DNA from: Morinoia aosen
Taxonomy: Eukaryota; Arthropoda; Malacostraca; Amphipoda; Talitridae
Assembly: GCA_030386875.1 (NCBI GenBank)
Contig: CM059576.1
Span: forward strand, 67,207,581-67,271,580
Reading direction: 5' to 3'
Length of the DNA stretch: 64,000 nucleotides
The notes beneath the pieces were generated by a model. The model was not told the DNA's origin, did not search any database, and saw only the letters and a list, made by a program, of their open reading frames with translations. The position numbers and the translations under genes are program-made. Below are positions 47,030 through 58,639 of the stretch, one piece after another. The first letter of the stretch is position 1; each line of letters starts with the position of its first letter.

Positions 47030-50000
47030 TTTGACGAAATTTGGAGAATTATTTTGAGAAAACCACGCAGTTTTAAACTTTCAAACTTTGATAGCTCGTA
47101 CATTTTCAAAAGTTCTACGCCTCATAAAATCAACGGCTCTCGAAGCGATCAAGTTTCGACACAACTTGGGGTCAAAGTTTTCCTCAAAATTTTCGAAAAT
47201 TTTGTGTGAGGTTTGAGTTTGCCTAAGTATTGAACGGTAATACCTGGGGGTGTCAAACTTTGTAGTCTCGTTTAGAAAGCTTTGTAATATACCCAGCGAG
47301 TTTTACAGAGTGCCAGCTATGAAAACTTGAGTGGAGCGCAACTTTAAAGTTCAAGTAAAAAAACGCGTTTTTTATAAGGTCATTTTCGAACGCCAGTTGT
47401 GACGTTGTTTGATTGATTGGTGACTTGAAAATTTGATACGACCTAGTTTTAAGCTTTTTCTCAAAGTTATTATGTTTACAGTTCATCATGAGCAAAACTT
47501 TTCTCAAAAAATGGTTCCAAACACAACCCCCAACACCCCCAAAAAATGTTCCGAACATGTTTTAGGAAAATGGGGGCGATCTACGGAAAACTTCATTTAA
47601 CATTTTCTGCTCGGTTTTTTGTCGTGCATTCAAAAGTTTTTGGGCAGGTTGAATTTCGGGTTTGTTTGAGCGTGAGACATTATTTTCACTTTTCCAGGCC
47701 ATTTTTGCCTTTCCTTCACCCCTGAAGCCCACTTCCTCACCTTCGAGAGAGCTGAAAATCACTTGAAATATGCGTCTTGAGGAGATCTTTCGATTGATAC
47801 TCGTGTCTCAAAGTTGTAGGCCTTCAACTTTTTGTTTAAATTTGAAAAAACATCAAACCTTAGGGAGGAATCGCAAAAATTTGCCCATCTAGGGCAAAAA
47901 TTGGATACCAATCCACCTTGTATTGAAGTCTCCAAAATGCGAATTTTTTTTAATGGCGAAATTTATGGCCTGAAATGAAACTTTATGGAGTTTAAAGGTT
48001 TTATATGGATGCCCATTTTCATGAACTTGGTGCTGTGTTGTTTTTCGATTGCGAAACAATATAATTAAATGAATCGTTGAAGTTCAAAGTTTTTTTTAAT
48101 TTTTTTCCATTGGAAGCGATTTTGCTAAGTTTTGAGTGTTTTAATGTGTTGTTAGAGCTCATAAAAATATATTGTATTTCGAAGTAAACGTTGTAAGTGC
48201 CTGTTTTTGCCTTGAAATTCATAATTTTTTTTTGCATGACGCGTAATTCATCATTTTCAATGGTTTATATTCGTTTCACAGGGAATTTTATAGAGAACAA
48301 ATGTGTTTAAAATAGGCGATTTACCTTATGGTTGGATTATTTCACTTCCAACAAGTTTTGGTACAGAAAAAAAAAATGTTAATTGAGCTTAAAATTTTCG
48401 TCTAAGTCGAGAAAATCGGTATGCAAGGCGGTTTGCAGTTGCAATACCTAAATGAGGTTCAGAATTTGAGGCTGAAATCTTGTGCTGCTTGTAGAAGTTG
48501 TAATGTAAATGATGTTAGAACTAGAAAGATGACAAAACTAATGTTAAAGTGTCCGCATCATCGTACTGAGCATGTAAAGTGACTTCAATTATAACTTATT
48601 TTTGGAATGGAATTGTTAACCCTCATAAAATTGTCTTTGTAATGGATAGAAAATTATTTCAATGGGATACTTGTTGATTAAAGGGCGTTGTTAGGAGAAT
48701 CCATCCTTCTGTCCCACTGCAGTCATTACGCACAGTCAACTGTTACATAAGTTTTTCATGAAGAGAGATACGAAATCAACCCATAAGTTGTTGAAAGTGA
48801 AAAGTGTCCCCTTTCTTCAATGAAACGAAACTTGAAAAGAAATTGTTAACATTGTCTACTGAAGATTAACATGATACGTACATTTAAAATGATTCCAACT
48901 CGATAAATTTCGTAATAGGAACAGAAATTATTGATTTCCCATATTCATAAATTTCAAGTGTAATGCCTGTTCGATGGGCGAATTGGTCCTCAAAGACGCG
49001 GCCTGCCGTGTGTGTGTGTCCTTTATGACTGGGATAACAAGCAAGATGTGGATACAAAATAGTTATTATTTGTTTATATAACTCCTATCTATTAATGTAT
49101 AACAAATTTATGTATGTCAAGCTTCGTTGTTACTTGAATCTTTGCCTGAAATACTTAGATATTGAGTGAAGTAGGAACAGCATTTTTGACTTGAGTTACC
49201 CCTCGAAGCCGTGCTCAAGCAGGAGGTATGTTCAGTCATTTTGAGACACTGTACAAGTTTGGGTAGTGACTTGAAAAACAAAACGAAAGCGTTGTTCCAA
49301 GCTTCGTATGTCGGTGAGTTTTTGACAATTATTTGTGGTACTACATGGAAATATTATCGGCTCATGAGTCGGAAATACCTCTGTATGAGAATTCAAGATA
49401 TGAAAGAACTCGCATTTTAACATAGAAAATGGTGCTAAGTTGTTTAGGCGGTGTAAACCAGTGAAGCTATTGAATATGATGGAAGGATCGATTCTATTAT
49501 GTTTTTGGGGAGTTAAATTGAACATTTACGGGTGAAATCACGAACATGAATTCATTTAGAAATTATAGGAATGGGTCATTTCACTTATTTCGATGCCGAA
49601 ATTTGAATGAATCTTTAATAAGAACTCACTTTATGTATGTCAAGCTTCGTTTTTGCTTCAATGTTGTCTTTAAAGATGAAAATATTGAGTAAATGCATAA
49701 CAGAATTTCTTACTTGAGTTACCCCTCAAAGCTCTCCCTTGAGCTGTGCATGTTTTCAGTTAGTTTGGGATACACAATGTCTCTTCTTGGAACGAAAATT
49801 GAAATTTGATGTTCGCTAAATCACTTATTTCGCATAGATCATGGTTGCAGTTTGCACGAAGCGTGCGGTCTGATGTAGGGGGGCGATAGCTCATTTTTCG
49901 TGTGGAGAAAGTGAGATTGAGTTATATTGAGAGGTAATGGTTTTGTTTTCATGGTAAATGATGATGCATTGGTGAACTCGGTTATCAATTGAGTGTAGTT

Positions 50001-50234
50001 TGAATTAGGCATATGATTTGATGTGCATTGCAGGTAGATGTTGGAAATTTTGATACAATGTACATATGTATGTCTGTTTATGCTGACATTTTGAGATTTG
50101 ACCTATCGACATTTTGGGGTGAATGAGTAATTTTCGAAAATTGTATGCATGTTCAAATTTACGATGAAGGGTACTTTGAAATCAGGTAGAGAATTCATTT
50201 TGGGCTCATATGAAGCGGAGTCAAAAGCAGGGTG

Positions 50235-50630
50235 TTAAAGTGGTTTATTATATTATGTTTATTCATAATTATTTGATATATGGGGGAAATGAGTTTGTGA
50301 AATGTTTTTGCCGTTATTTCATCATTGGAACGTGTTTTGAACCGTTTTGTGAGTAATTTCGGCTATTTCGATCTGTGTAATGATCACGGATTTGGAAAAT
50401 TTAGGGAAAAGTTCGATAAAAGTGTACGGATATGAAAATGTTATTATCAATGCAAAAAGGGATGCATATGAGAATTGCTGCAAATGAAAATGTCAGTACC
50501 ATGCGGACAGTTATTTTTTAGGCTGTTAGTGAAGTGTAGGGGGTAAGTACGGTGAAAAAGGGGTAAAAATGAGACAGAAATGTTTTTTTTGTAGAGTTTG
50601 AAAGTGTTTCTAAGGTAAATGCAGTGTCCC
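50235..50630. other. Divergent patch in U9
   Basis: About 400 bp between ordinary sequence ending AGCAGGGTGTTAAAG and the conserved stem-loop block. It is alignable to other units (TTTGCCGTTATTTC, GGAACGTGTT, AGGGGGTAAGTACGGTG) but with far more changes than A differs from B. This implies a third sequence type not otherwise present in the window. Confidence 0.65.
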
Positions 50631-50662
50631 TCGAGTATGACTAATATAAGAGCTGTAATGAT

Positions 50663-50698
50663 GCCGCTCTGCGAGGTGCGTAGCACCCGTAGAGCGGC
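50663..50698. other. Conserved stem-loop, type B (U9)
   Basis: Intact type B hairpin directly after the divergent patch, while bases just before it have changed (GCTGTAATGATG). Conservation resumes at the hairpin block. Confidence 0.7.
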
Positions 50699-51680
50699 GC
50701 AAGAAGTCAGATAAAATTGTCTCAACCTTCGAATTTAACCGCGCGACGGCGCGTTCCATCATTATGAACCCAATGAAGATGAACAGGTGTCGATGTTGTT
50801 GTATGAAACGAGAATTAGCTTTCGTTTTGATGTGGTATTGCGATGTTTCTTTATTTTGGTGATTATTTATATTTTATTGAGGATTTATGGTTGTTTCTTA
50901 TAGTTTGGAGAAGGATTGGATTATTTAATGGCTCTGCATGAATAAGTGCGACGCTATCTGATGTATGGTAATGTACAGCTCATTAACATGATTTATTCGT
51001 GAGAACAAGAATACATTTGGTTCTTGTGGTTAATTTGAAAAAGTATTGATAGTAATTGGATGTGACACGAAGTTGGTGGATATTTTTTGTTTTCTCTTGA
51101 AGGTTTGAAATGAATTTTAAGAACGCAAGGTTATTTCTCGCTTATGCAGGTGAGTAATGTATTTTGATGTCTGAGGTGGCAATTTTGGAGGGTTATGGGA
51201 AGCCTAATTTCCCTACGTCAGGCTTTGGCGGAATTTGAAATAGGTTTGGTAGAATTTCATTTATTTTTGAAACGCATGTATAATGAAAATTTGGAATGAG
51301 GCTCATGTAATTTAAATCAGTTATAGGTAACATGTAATGTATTGTGGTTAAATGAACGAACATATTTATAGTCTTGTGAGCATTTATGACCTTAGGTGAA
51401 TTCGTGATTTAATATTAAAATTTCATTCTCCCAGGATTCTGTATATAATATTGTGAAGAAAGTTTCAGTCGCGCTTCATATTAGGGATTTATGTTATTTT
51501 AAGTTTTGATTTAGGTGAAGCTATATAATTTTGAGTAGGATAGGTTAAATGACTTTGTGTAAATTGATGAAAAACAGGGGATGGACGGTAAGTTAAATGG
51601 AATACAATAAGAGTGGTGAAAAATTCAACCAAAAAATTGTATACATGAGGTTATAAAGTCAGGTGAGGATAAAATTGCTT

Positions 51681-51760
51681 ATGTTAGGTTTGATTAGACT
51701 AGGTCGCGTTAGATTACTTGAGGTTGGGTTGAGTTGGTTATATTATTATGGGTTTGGTTC
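51681..51760 (+). repeat. TTAGG-like G/T-rich tract (U9)
   Basis: Has the GGTCGCGTTAG variant shared with U4 only. Confidence 0.4.
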
Positions 51761-52217
51761 GGAAGTGATTGGTGAACTTATTGGTTGAATTGTGATTGGT
51801 GTAGTCATTTTAACAGAGAAGATCTGATTGATTTGTTGAGGATGTGTTATTCATAAAAAATTTTAGTTACCCCTCAAAGCTCTGCTCCAGCAGCGCATGT
51901 GTTCAGTTATTCGGATATACACCATGAAAGTTCCCCGAATGAAAATAAATTTCCATATTCAGTGTGTAACCGTTGTTTCTTAGATCCGTGTCATAATTTG
52001 AGAGATCACGGTCTGTGAAATGATTTTTAATCTGTAAATATGGGCTTAGGTTACGTTTTTATTTGGTAATGGTGTCGGAAATCAATTGATTTTTGTGTTT
52101 GAAAGGTGAACATAGAGCCTAAAATGAAATACATTGTACACATCGGTTTGTTATTTGAGACGATGGTGTATCTGATTGTGTTGGCTAATTGTGGTTATTT
52201 TTAAAAGTGTGCACTGC

Positions 52218-52289
52218 ATGTCTATGTGTATATGTGTGTCTGTGTGTGTGTGGGAGTGTGTGTAAGAGTGTGAAGGTTTGGGGTTTTGA

Positions 52290-52320
<31 letters not shown>
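52218..52320. repeat. GT microsatellite (U9)
   Basis: Begins like U8 (GCACTGCATGTCTATGTG) and ends in a long clean run of GT (about 52,297-52,320). Confidence 0.9.
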
Positions 52321-52818
52321 GGTCCGCCCCGGTCTATGCTGGTTTCTGTGCGCCCGGCGGACCCCTCTGCGACATTCCGGTGAAAAACCAAGACCCATAC
52401 GCGCACCGATTCGAAGAAGGATGAACACCACTTACCCTAGGGGCCGCGCTGGCGTTCACCGAAATGGTGTTATACCCCGACGTGTCGTCCATGAATAGGG
52501 TAGCCCCTCGAACGCGTCGTCGCAGCGCCTTCAAATTTGGCAGGCACATAAAAGGCCTTTTGGACACGAACCTAAGCTTTTTTCTCGTAGATCGGGCGAG
52601 AACTTTTCCTTTAATGGCGGTTCAAAGGTCAAAAATCGACCAAAATGGGTCATTTTCAAACTGCTGCCAAACACCCATAGAATGCCTCTAGGCGGCTATA
52701 ATTTCAGCGTGTGGTAGACGAAACAATGGAGCATGCGCCAACGTTGCCATTTTGCGATCCCTTCGTAAAAAGTATCCCTCTTTGCCCCTCAAAGTTGACG
52801 AAAAATTTTTAGGGTAAT
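52321..52818. other. GC-richer head, type A (U9, 498 bp)
   Basis: Back to type A after a type B unit, so the right end of the second B tract lies just upstream, probably in or near the GT tract. Inverted-repeat arms are at 52321-52328 and 52356-52363. Confidence 0.75.
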
Positions 52819-54950
52819 TTTGACGAAATTTGGAGAACTTTTTTGAGAAAACCACGCACTTTTAAACTTTCAAACTTTGATAGCTCGTACATTTCCAAAA
52901 GTTCTACGCCTCATGAAATCAACGGCTCTCGAAACGATCAAGTTTCCACACAACTTCGGGTCAAAGTTTTCCTAAAAATATTTGGACAATTTTGGTCAGG
53001 CGGGAGTTTTGCCCTGAGTTCGACGGCAATACCTGTGGCTTTCAAACTTTGTAGTCTCGTTCATAAAGCTTTGTAATATACCCAGCGAGTTTTACAGAGT
53101 GCCAGCTATGAAAACTTGAGTGGTGCGCAACTTTAAAGTTCAAGTAAAAAAACGCGTTTTTTATAAGGTCATTTTCGAACGCCAGTTGTGACGTTGTTTG
53201 ATCGATTGGTGACTTGAAAATTTGATACGACCTAGTTTTAACCTTTTTCTCAAAGTTATCAAGTTTACAGTTCATCATAAGCGAAACTTTTTTCAAAAAA
53301 TGGTTCCAAACACAACCCCCAACACCCCCAAAAAACGTTCCGAACATGTTTTTGGAAAATGGGGGTGACCTACGAAAAACTTCATTTAACACTTTGTGCT
53401 CGGTTTTTCGTCGTGCATTCAAAAGTTTTTGGGCGGGTTGAATTTCGGCTTCGTTTGAGCGTGAGACATTATTTTCACTTTTCCAGGCCATTTTTGCCTT
53501 TCCTTCGCCCCTGAAGCCCACTTCCTCACCTTCGAGGGAGCTGAAAATCACTTGAAAGATGCGTCTTGAGGAGATCTTTCGATTGATACTCGTGTCTCAA
53601 AGTTGTAGGCCTTCAACTTTTTGTTCAAATTTGAAAAAACATCAAACCTTAGGGAGGAATCGCGAAAATTTGGCAATCTGGGGCAAAAACTGGATACCAA
53701 TCCACCTTGTATTGAAGTCTCCAAAATGCGAATATTTTTCAATGACTGAATTTGGGGCCTGAAATGGAACTTTATTGAGTTTAAAGGTTTTATATAGATG
53801 CCCATTTTCATGAACTTTATGCTGTGATGTTTTTCGATTGCGAAACAATGTAATTAAATGAATCGTTGAAGTTCAAAGTTTTTTTTAATTTTTTTCCATT
53901 GGAAGCGATTTTGCTAAGTTTGGAGTGTTTTAATGTGTTGTTAGAGCTCATAAAAATATATTGTATTTCGAAGTAAACGTTGTAAGTGCCTGTTTTTGCC
54001 TTGAAATTAATAATTTTTTTTTGCATGACGCGTAATTCATAATTTTCAATGGTTTATATTCGTTTCACAGGAAATTTTATAGAGAACAAATGTGTTTAAA
54101 ATAGGCGATTTACCATATGGTAGGATTATTTCACTTCCAACATGTCATGGTATGGAAGGAAAAATTTTGGTTCCGCGATGAATTTTTCTCAAAGTCCAAA
54201 ACATTTTTACGCAAGTCGACTTCCATTTTCATTACCTCGTTGAGGTTCAGAATTTTAGGCTCGAATCTTCTGCTGCTTGTAGAAGCTGTAATGTAAAAGA
54301 GGTTCAGCAAGTTTCACGTACTGGTAAGGCGTTAAATGTCAACATCATCGTCTTCAGTGAGTAACGTGAGGTGATTGGTTGTAAAGGATTTTTGGAATGG
54401 ATTAGTTTACCATGAAAAAATAGTGTTTCGAATTCATAGAAAATCATTTCGATGGTATACTCGTTGATTACATATGTTATTAAAATGTAAAATGTAATAG
54501 TTAGGAGCATACATACTACCGTACATTCTTGAGAGAATTCCTGGTAATATAAGAAAGATAAAGCTTGTAATTACACACCAGATTTTGAAAGGAGCAATGA
54601 AATAATGCTCCCGTTGACCTGACTGTAACATTTTGTAAGATTTTGTAATATAAGGAGTTGTAGGTCGGGAAGAAAAACTGCTTAGAGGTGTTGATGGGAT
54701 TGTGATTTTGGCTAGTGAAATTCCACCCAAATTCACGTACTGGTATGGCTGAAGGTGTGACCATGATCGTCGTCGCAGAATAATGGGAGCTCAAACATGC
54801 AAGCTGATTATTTGTAGACGCGAAAAATTGTCCGCAATGTCGTTTTCGTTTTGAGAGGAATTTGATTCTTTTGCCTTCCTTTTGTGCGGTACCGTAAATA
54901 ATTTTTACTGTTTTACGGTTGCAACGAAAGCAATGCGTATTCGTAGAGAA
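52819..54950. repeat. Partial terminal unit U10, right edge of the array
   Basis: Type A to about 53.82 kb, then B-like to about 54.15 kb, then clearly more divergent from every other unit. Recognisable homology ends around 54,943, after TTGCAACGAAAGCAATGCG, which corresponds to about 7,963-7,990 in U2. Decay in the outermost copy is expected where homogenising exchange fades. The missing remainder is about 3.8 kb. Confidence 0.88.
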
Positions 54951-56811
54951 TTTCCGAAATGGAAGCAAATTCGAAGTTATTCAAGTTCAAATTTATCATA
55001 TGTATAGATTTGAAGCATCCATGGGTACTTCTCTTGCGGCACATCATTCTGTTCCTATTAGTGTGGTGTTTTAAACCGCGTTTAGACGTTGTATTGTAAA
55101 GATTTTAGGTATTTGACTAGCCGCGGGAACTTGAATGAAATGAAATAAGGGTAAGAGATGAAGTTGAATGTTATATTATCGCGTTCTTAAAGGTTATAAT
55201 ATGGGTCACAAAACAAGATTATAGGAAGAGCTATCTGAAAGGGTCGAACAGTAGATACTTAAAATGTAATGGGAGCGTTGGTTACATATACCTGTACATT
55301 TTATGTAAATGAATAATTTACGGATAATGTTTTATTAAGTATTGCTCGTGTGTTACGGAGCAATAAAGAGAAAGTAACAGGTTTTAGATTGGAGGACACT
55401 GTCTCCGACACTGTCGGGCTTCAAATTTCATTTCGGCTAAATCGTATGGTAAGCGTGTTTGATGATGTACAAAAGTGTTTGAATAACCTGATTGGATTTA
55501 TGAAAGTTTCGTTAGAAAAGGGTAAAAATCACATAGACTCGATTTATGATTGTTAGAGCATTTATTGAGTCGGAAATCATGGCAAGGCTTATGTGTTTCA
55601 CAGTGGCACAGAAAGTGTGCGAGTAGATGAAGAAATTCATTACCCTCCATGCACAATATAATAGAGGGTGAAATATGATACGTAATGGGCATAACACGTT
55701 TCCACTTTTTGCTCTATGCCTTCGTTCATTGCCATAATTTTGTTATGGATTTGTCTCTTAGAGCAATGTGTCATTATTTCCAGAATAAAATATTTATCGG
55801 ACCGTGCTGAGAAAGTAGTTTTTATTTTATTTTGAACCTCAATTTCTATCGACATTGACGCATTCACCGTGGGAAAAAATGTGCATGTGATAATGATTGC
55901 AGTTGGTTTACTTCATGTTTTAATAGATGTAGATTTAGGTTACGGAATTTTCATACTTACATTGGACCGTAGTCATTGCCATATGAATTTACGTAGCTCA
56001 AGTTCGAAACGTGTGAGAATTTAACGGCTACGTCGTTTTGTGTAATAGAATAATAATAATGAAGGGGGTTAACGACAATTTCGGTCAATGACTATTTAGT
56101 TGTCGCTTTGGTAGTTGACCAGAGTTACCTTCGTCTTGATAAGTGATAAACGTTTCCGTATTGATGCAATTTGGATTTAATAGCAATATTAAGAGTATCT
56201 TACGCCCGGTATACAAATTTCATGAAACGAGGAGCTCGCACACGCAACCACGCTGATAGATCATAGACACGAAAATTTGGAGCGTACCAAAATTATTCCT
56301 GTGCTTGAGGATGATCGTAAAGAACGTATAGTTTCTTTGGTGAAACCATTTCTACGCAATTTTTCAGGTGAAATCATTCTTAAACCGTCATAGCGTCCTG
56401 GTGTTTGTTATTGGCAAACCAATGTACAAGAATAAGAAGTTTAGGGTTACGTTTCTACCAGGGTCGCCAACAACTTGCAAGTATGGACCCCCCTAGCCTC
56501 AGGTAGTAGTAGTAACATAGATTTACTAGCGCTTTAGTAGCTCCGACTATTTCGCGCCGAATGTCTCATGGTTTAAAAAAGATACCAGGATTCTACATCA
56601 CGTCCGAAGTAGTATTATAAGAACATTATTTCGGTGGTCAACTCAATTTCTATTGCCTCAACACACACAGTTATATTTGTTTGCATAAGCACATGACGAT
56701 ATCTCACTCAATAAGCAGGATCCTTTCTACAGGTCGCACCTGCAAAACGTATCGGTATACAGCGCGAGTTGATACAAAACGAAGATTTTTAAAATTTTAG
56801 CAGGGTAAAGA
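54951..56811. other. Unique flank, no gene recognised
   Basis: Non-tandem AT-rich DNA. Its longest plus-strand frame (55350-55556) has no recognisable motif. No tRNA, splice-site cluster or terminal repeat is evident. Composition becomes a little more balanced from about 56.2 kb. Confidence 0.6.
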
Positions 56812-57125
56812 GTGCGAGAACAGCTGGGACCCCAAATCGGAGGCTCCAGCTACCCCGCCCACACTATGGCCGAGCGTCTTACCCACGCTGGAACCCCCTC
56901 ACAAAGACAAGAGTGGCAGCACGGTACGCTCAGGCATTCCTTCTCCTCAAGTTATAACTTCGGCATGATTTTGCACTTGCAGAGTGCACACAGAATTCCG
57001 TTTTCTGGGCATAAAAGCTCGTTATATTTTACTAATCAAATCGCTTCGTGCAAGAAAGGTCGCTAGCGCTCCGAGGTTGAAACGAGCACGGAGGGGCTCA
57101 CGAAGCATCCCAATGGGTAGGTAAT
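56812..57125. other. GC-richer patch, possible transposon fragment
   Basis: Contrasts with its surroundings (for example CCAGCTACCCCGCCCACAC and GAACCCCCTCACAAAGAC). An A-box-like TATGGCCGAGCG resembles the start of tRNA-Leu or tRNA-Ser, but no B box sits at the right distance, so a tRNA or tRNA-derived SINE is not supported. The open frame 56812-57066 has no known motif. Confidence 0.3.
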
Positions 57126-57943
57126 CACAGATCGGCTATGCGATCGCATTATGAGCGGCGAGACTTGCTACAGACAACTGGATTAAGCAATGTACAAGTT
57201 GATACGTCTATGGATTATAAATAGGGCTATACTATGCGAGAAATACTCTATAAGTTAGGTTAAGGAAAACAAAGACATCACGTTTCAAGATATGGCAGGG
57301 AAGGATGTTGTCAATGATGACGTGACTGAGATTCGAGTAATTTTTCTCGATAAGAAAGAGGTGTACCTAATAACTGCCATATCCTGAACTGTGATGAAAT
57401 ATTTATTAAGGTGCAGTCACGTCGAAAGGATGCGACGCAGTCTTCTCTCCTCACACGAGTCCGGAGGTCGTAGACGCGGTCGGAATCTGCAATTGGTGTG
57501 ACAGGTTCAGTTCATTTATCGTGATTGATTTGGAAAGCTGTCGAGTCTTTTTGACATCACATGCAGGATATGAGAATTGAAAAAGCTAACAATAAAATTT
57601 GGGATGCTTAGAAGTAACTTCGAAAGATAGATGGAAATGATATGTTAAGATGTTGTGACGATATGTACATCAAAAACAATGATATAACTGATTACAAGCG
57701 CTGCTAACCAGACTAGAATAGTGGCAAGACCACTGTCAGTATTGAAACTGTAGGCGTGCACAGTAGCAAATGAGAACGATGAGGCGTCCATGAATTTACT
57801 TGACTGCTCGCTTTAGCAAGAAACGTTTAAGTTGTAGGAATTGCACCATGTTTCTACTTCTGGCATTTATGCATAATCTTGCTCGAGAGCAGTTGCCTTT
57901 ATTGGGAAAAGTACTGTAACTTTGTATCCATAATATATTAAGA
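57126..57943. other. Intergenic stretch, nothing recognised
   Basis: No open frame of note, no repeats longer than a few bases and no RNA gene seen. Base composition shifts to purine-rich on the plus strand near its right end. Confidence 0.5.
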
Positions 57944-58639
57944 GTGTGGAGTCGTATATATTTAGTGAAGCAGGAGGTAGGGTGTCATATGTGTGAAACA
58001 AGGTCCATTGAAATGTTTATTGGAAAGAAATTGATGCGTTTTCTAGCAATGGAAATGAAGGAACAGATAATTATGAGTATAAACAGCCGTTTTATGAAAG
58101 TTGAAGATAAGAAGGAAGTGACATTTGTTTACCCCAGAATAAATGAGAATGAATGAAATTTTCTCTTGTATTTGGAACATAAAAGCAGGTGTTTCTTCTG
58201 TGGAAAGAAAGAAGAAAGCATCCTAGATGTAGATATAGATGCCTTGATGAGAAAATTGGATGTGAAAGTGGAAGAAGTTTGATGAAAGTCGTTGCATGGA
58301 AATATTGCATGGAATCGAAGCAACACGCTTACTGCTGCCGTTGACTTGACGATGACAGAAAAAGAGAGGCTGTTAAATGTAACTCACATGAATCCAAAAA
58401 GGAAGTGTTGGAGACGAGCCGTGCTGCACGTTGTTCAGGAGTCTGCTCTGAACTTCATGCGTCGTCGTCGACGCGGTTTTCTGGCACAACCTGAACACAA
58501 AACGAGCGTTTACGAAATGGAATGGTCACATTGGTTTAAAGGTTACAAAGAGAAGCAAGAGAAGGATGTCACAAGAGTTGTAGTACCAAGTAAATACTGT
58601 GGCAAGTTACGAGGGTATGCTCATGGGAGTGGAAGTTGA
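57944..58639 (+). pseudogene. Decayed reading frame, possible retrotransposon remnant
   Basis: One frame runs 232 codons with only three interruptions before the final stop: TGA at 58154 and a TGA TGA pair at 58280-58285. It contains two Cys-x2-Cys pairs (CHMC early, CFFC after the first stop), a basic MRRRRRG run, and near the end VVVPSKYCGKLRGYAHGSG. The last resembles the VVP...Y...LLKLAHD stretch at the start of the Ty3/gypsy integrase zinc-binding region, but the expected GHLG does not follow. No start codon is convincing. It could also be chance in purine-rich DNA. Confidence 0.2.

Larger units (their letters stand above)
47030..52818. repeat. Macrosatellite unit U9 (B then A, 5,789 bp)
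   Basis: Very close to U8 until about 50.23 kb, then a divergent patch to about 50.63 kb that matches neither type, then the type B stem-loop and finally a type A head from about 52.3 kb. It is a mosaic of at least three sources. Confidence 0.93.

Noticed and set aside
55995-56015. B-box-like AAGTTCGAAACG
   Set aside because: No A box upstream and no foldable tRNA around it.
56860-57080. tRNA or tRNA-derived SINE from the A-box-like TATGGCCGAGCG
   Set aside because: No B box at proper spacing and no cloverleaf; GGTTGAAAC about 200 bp on is too far and imperfect.
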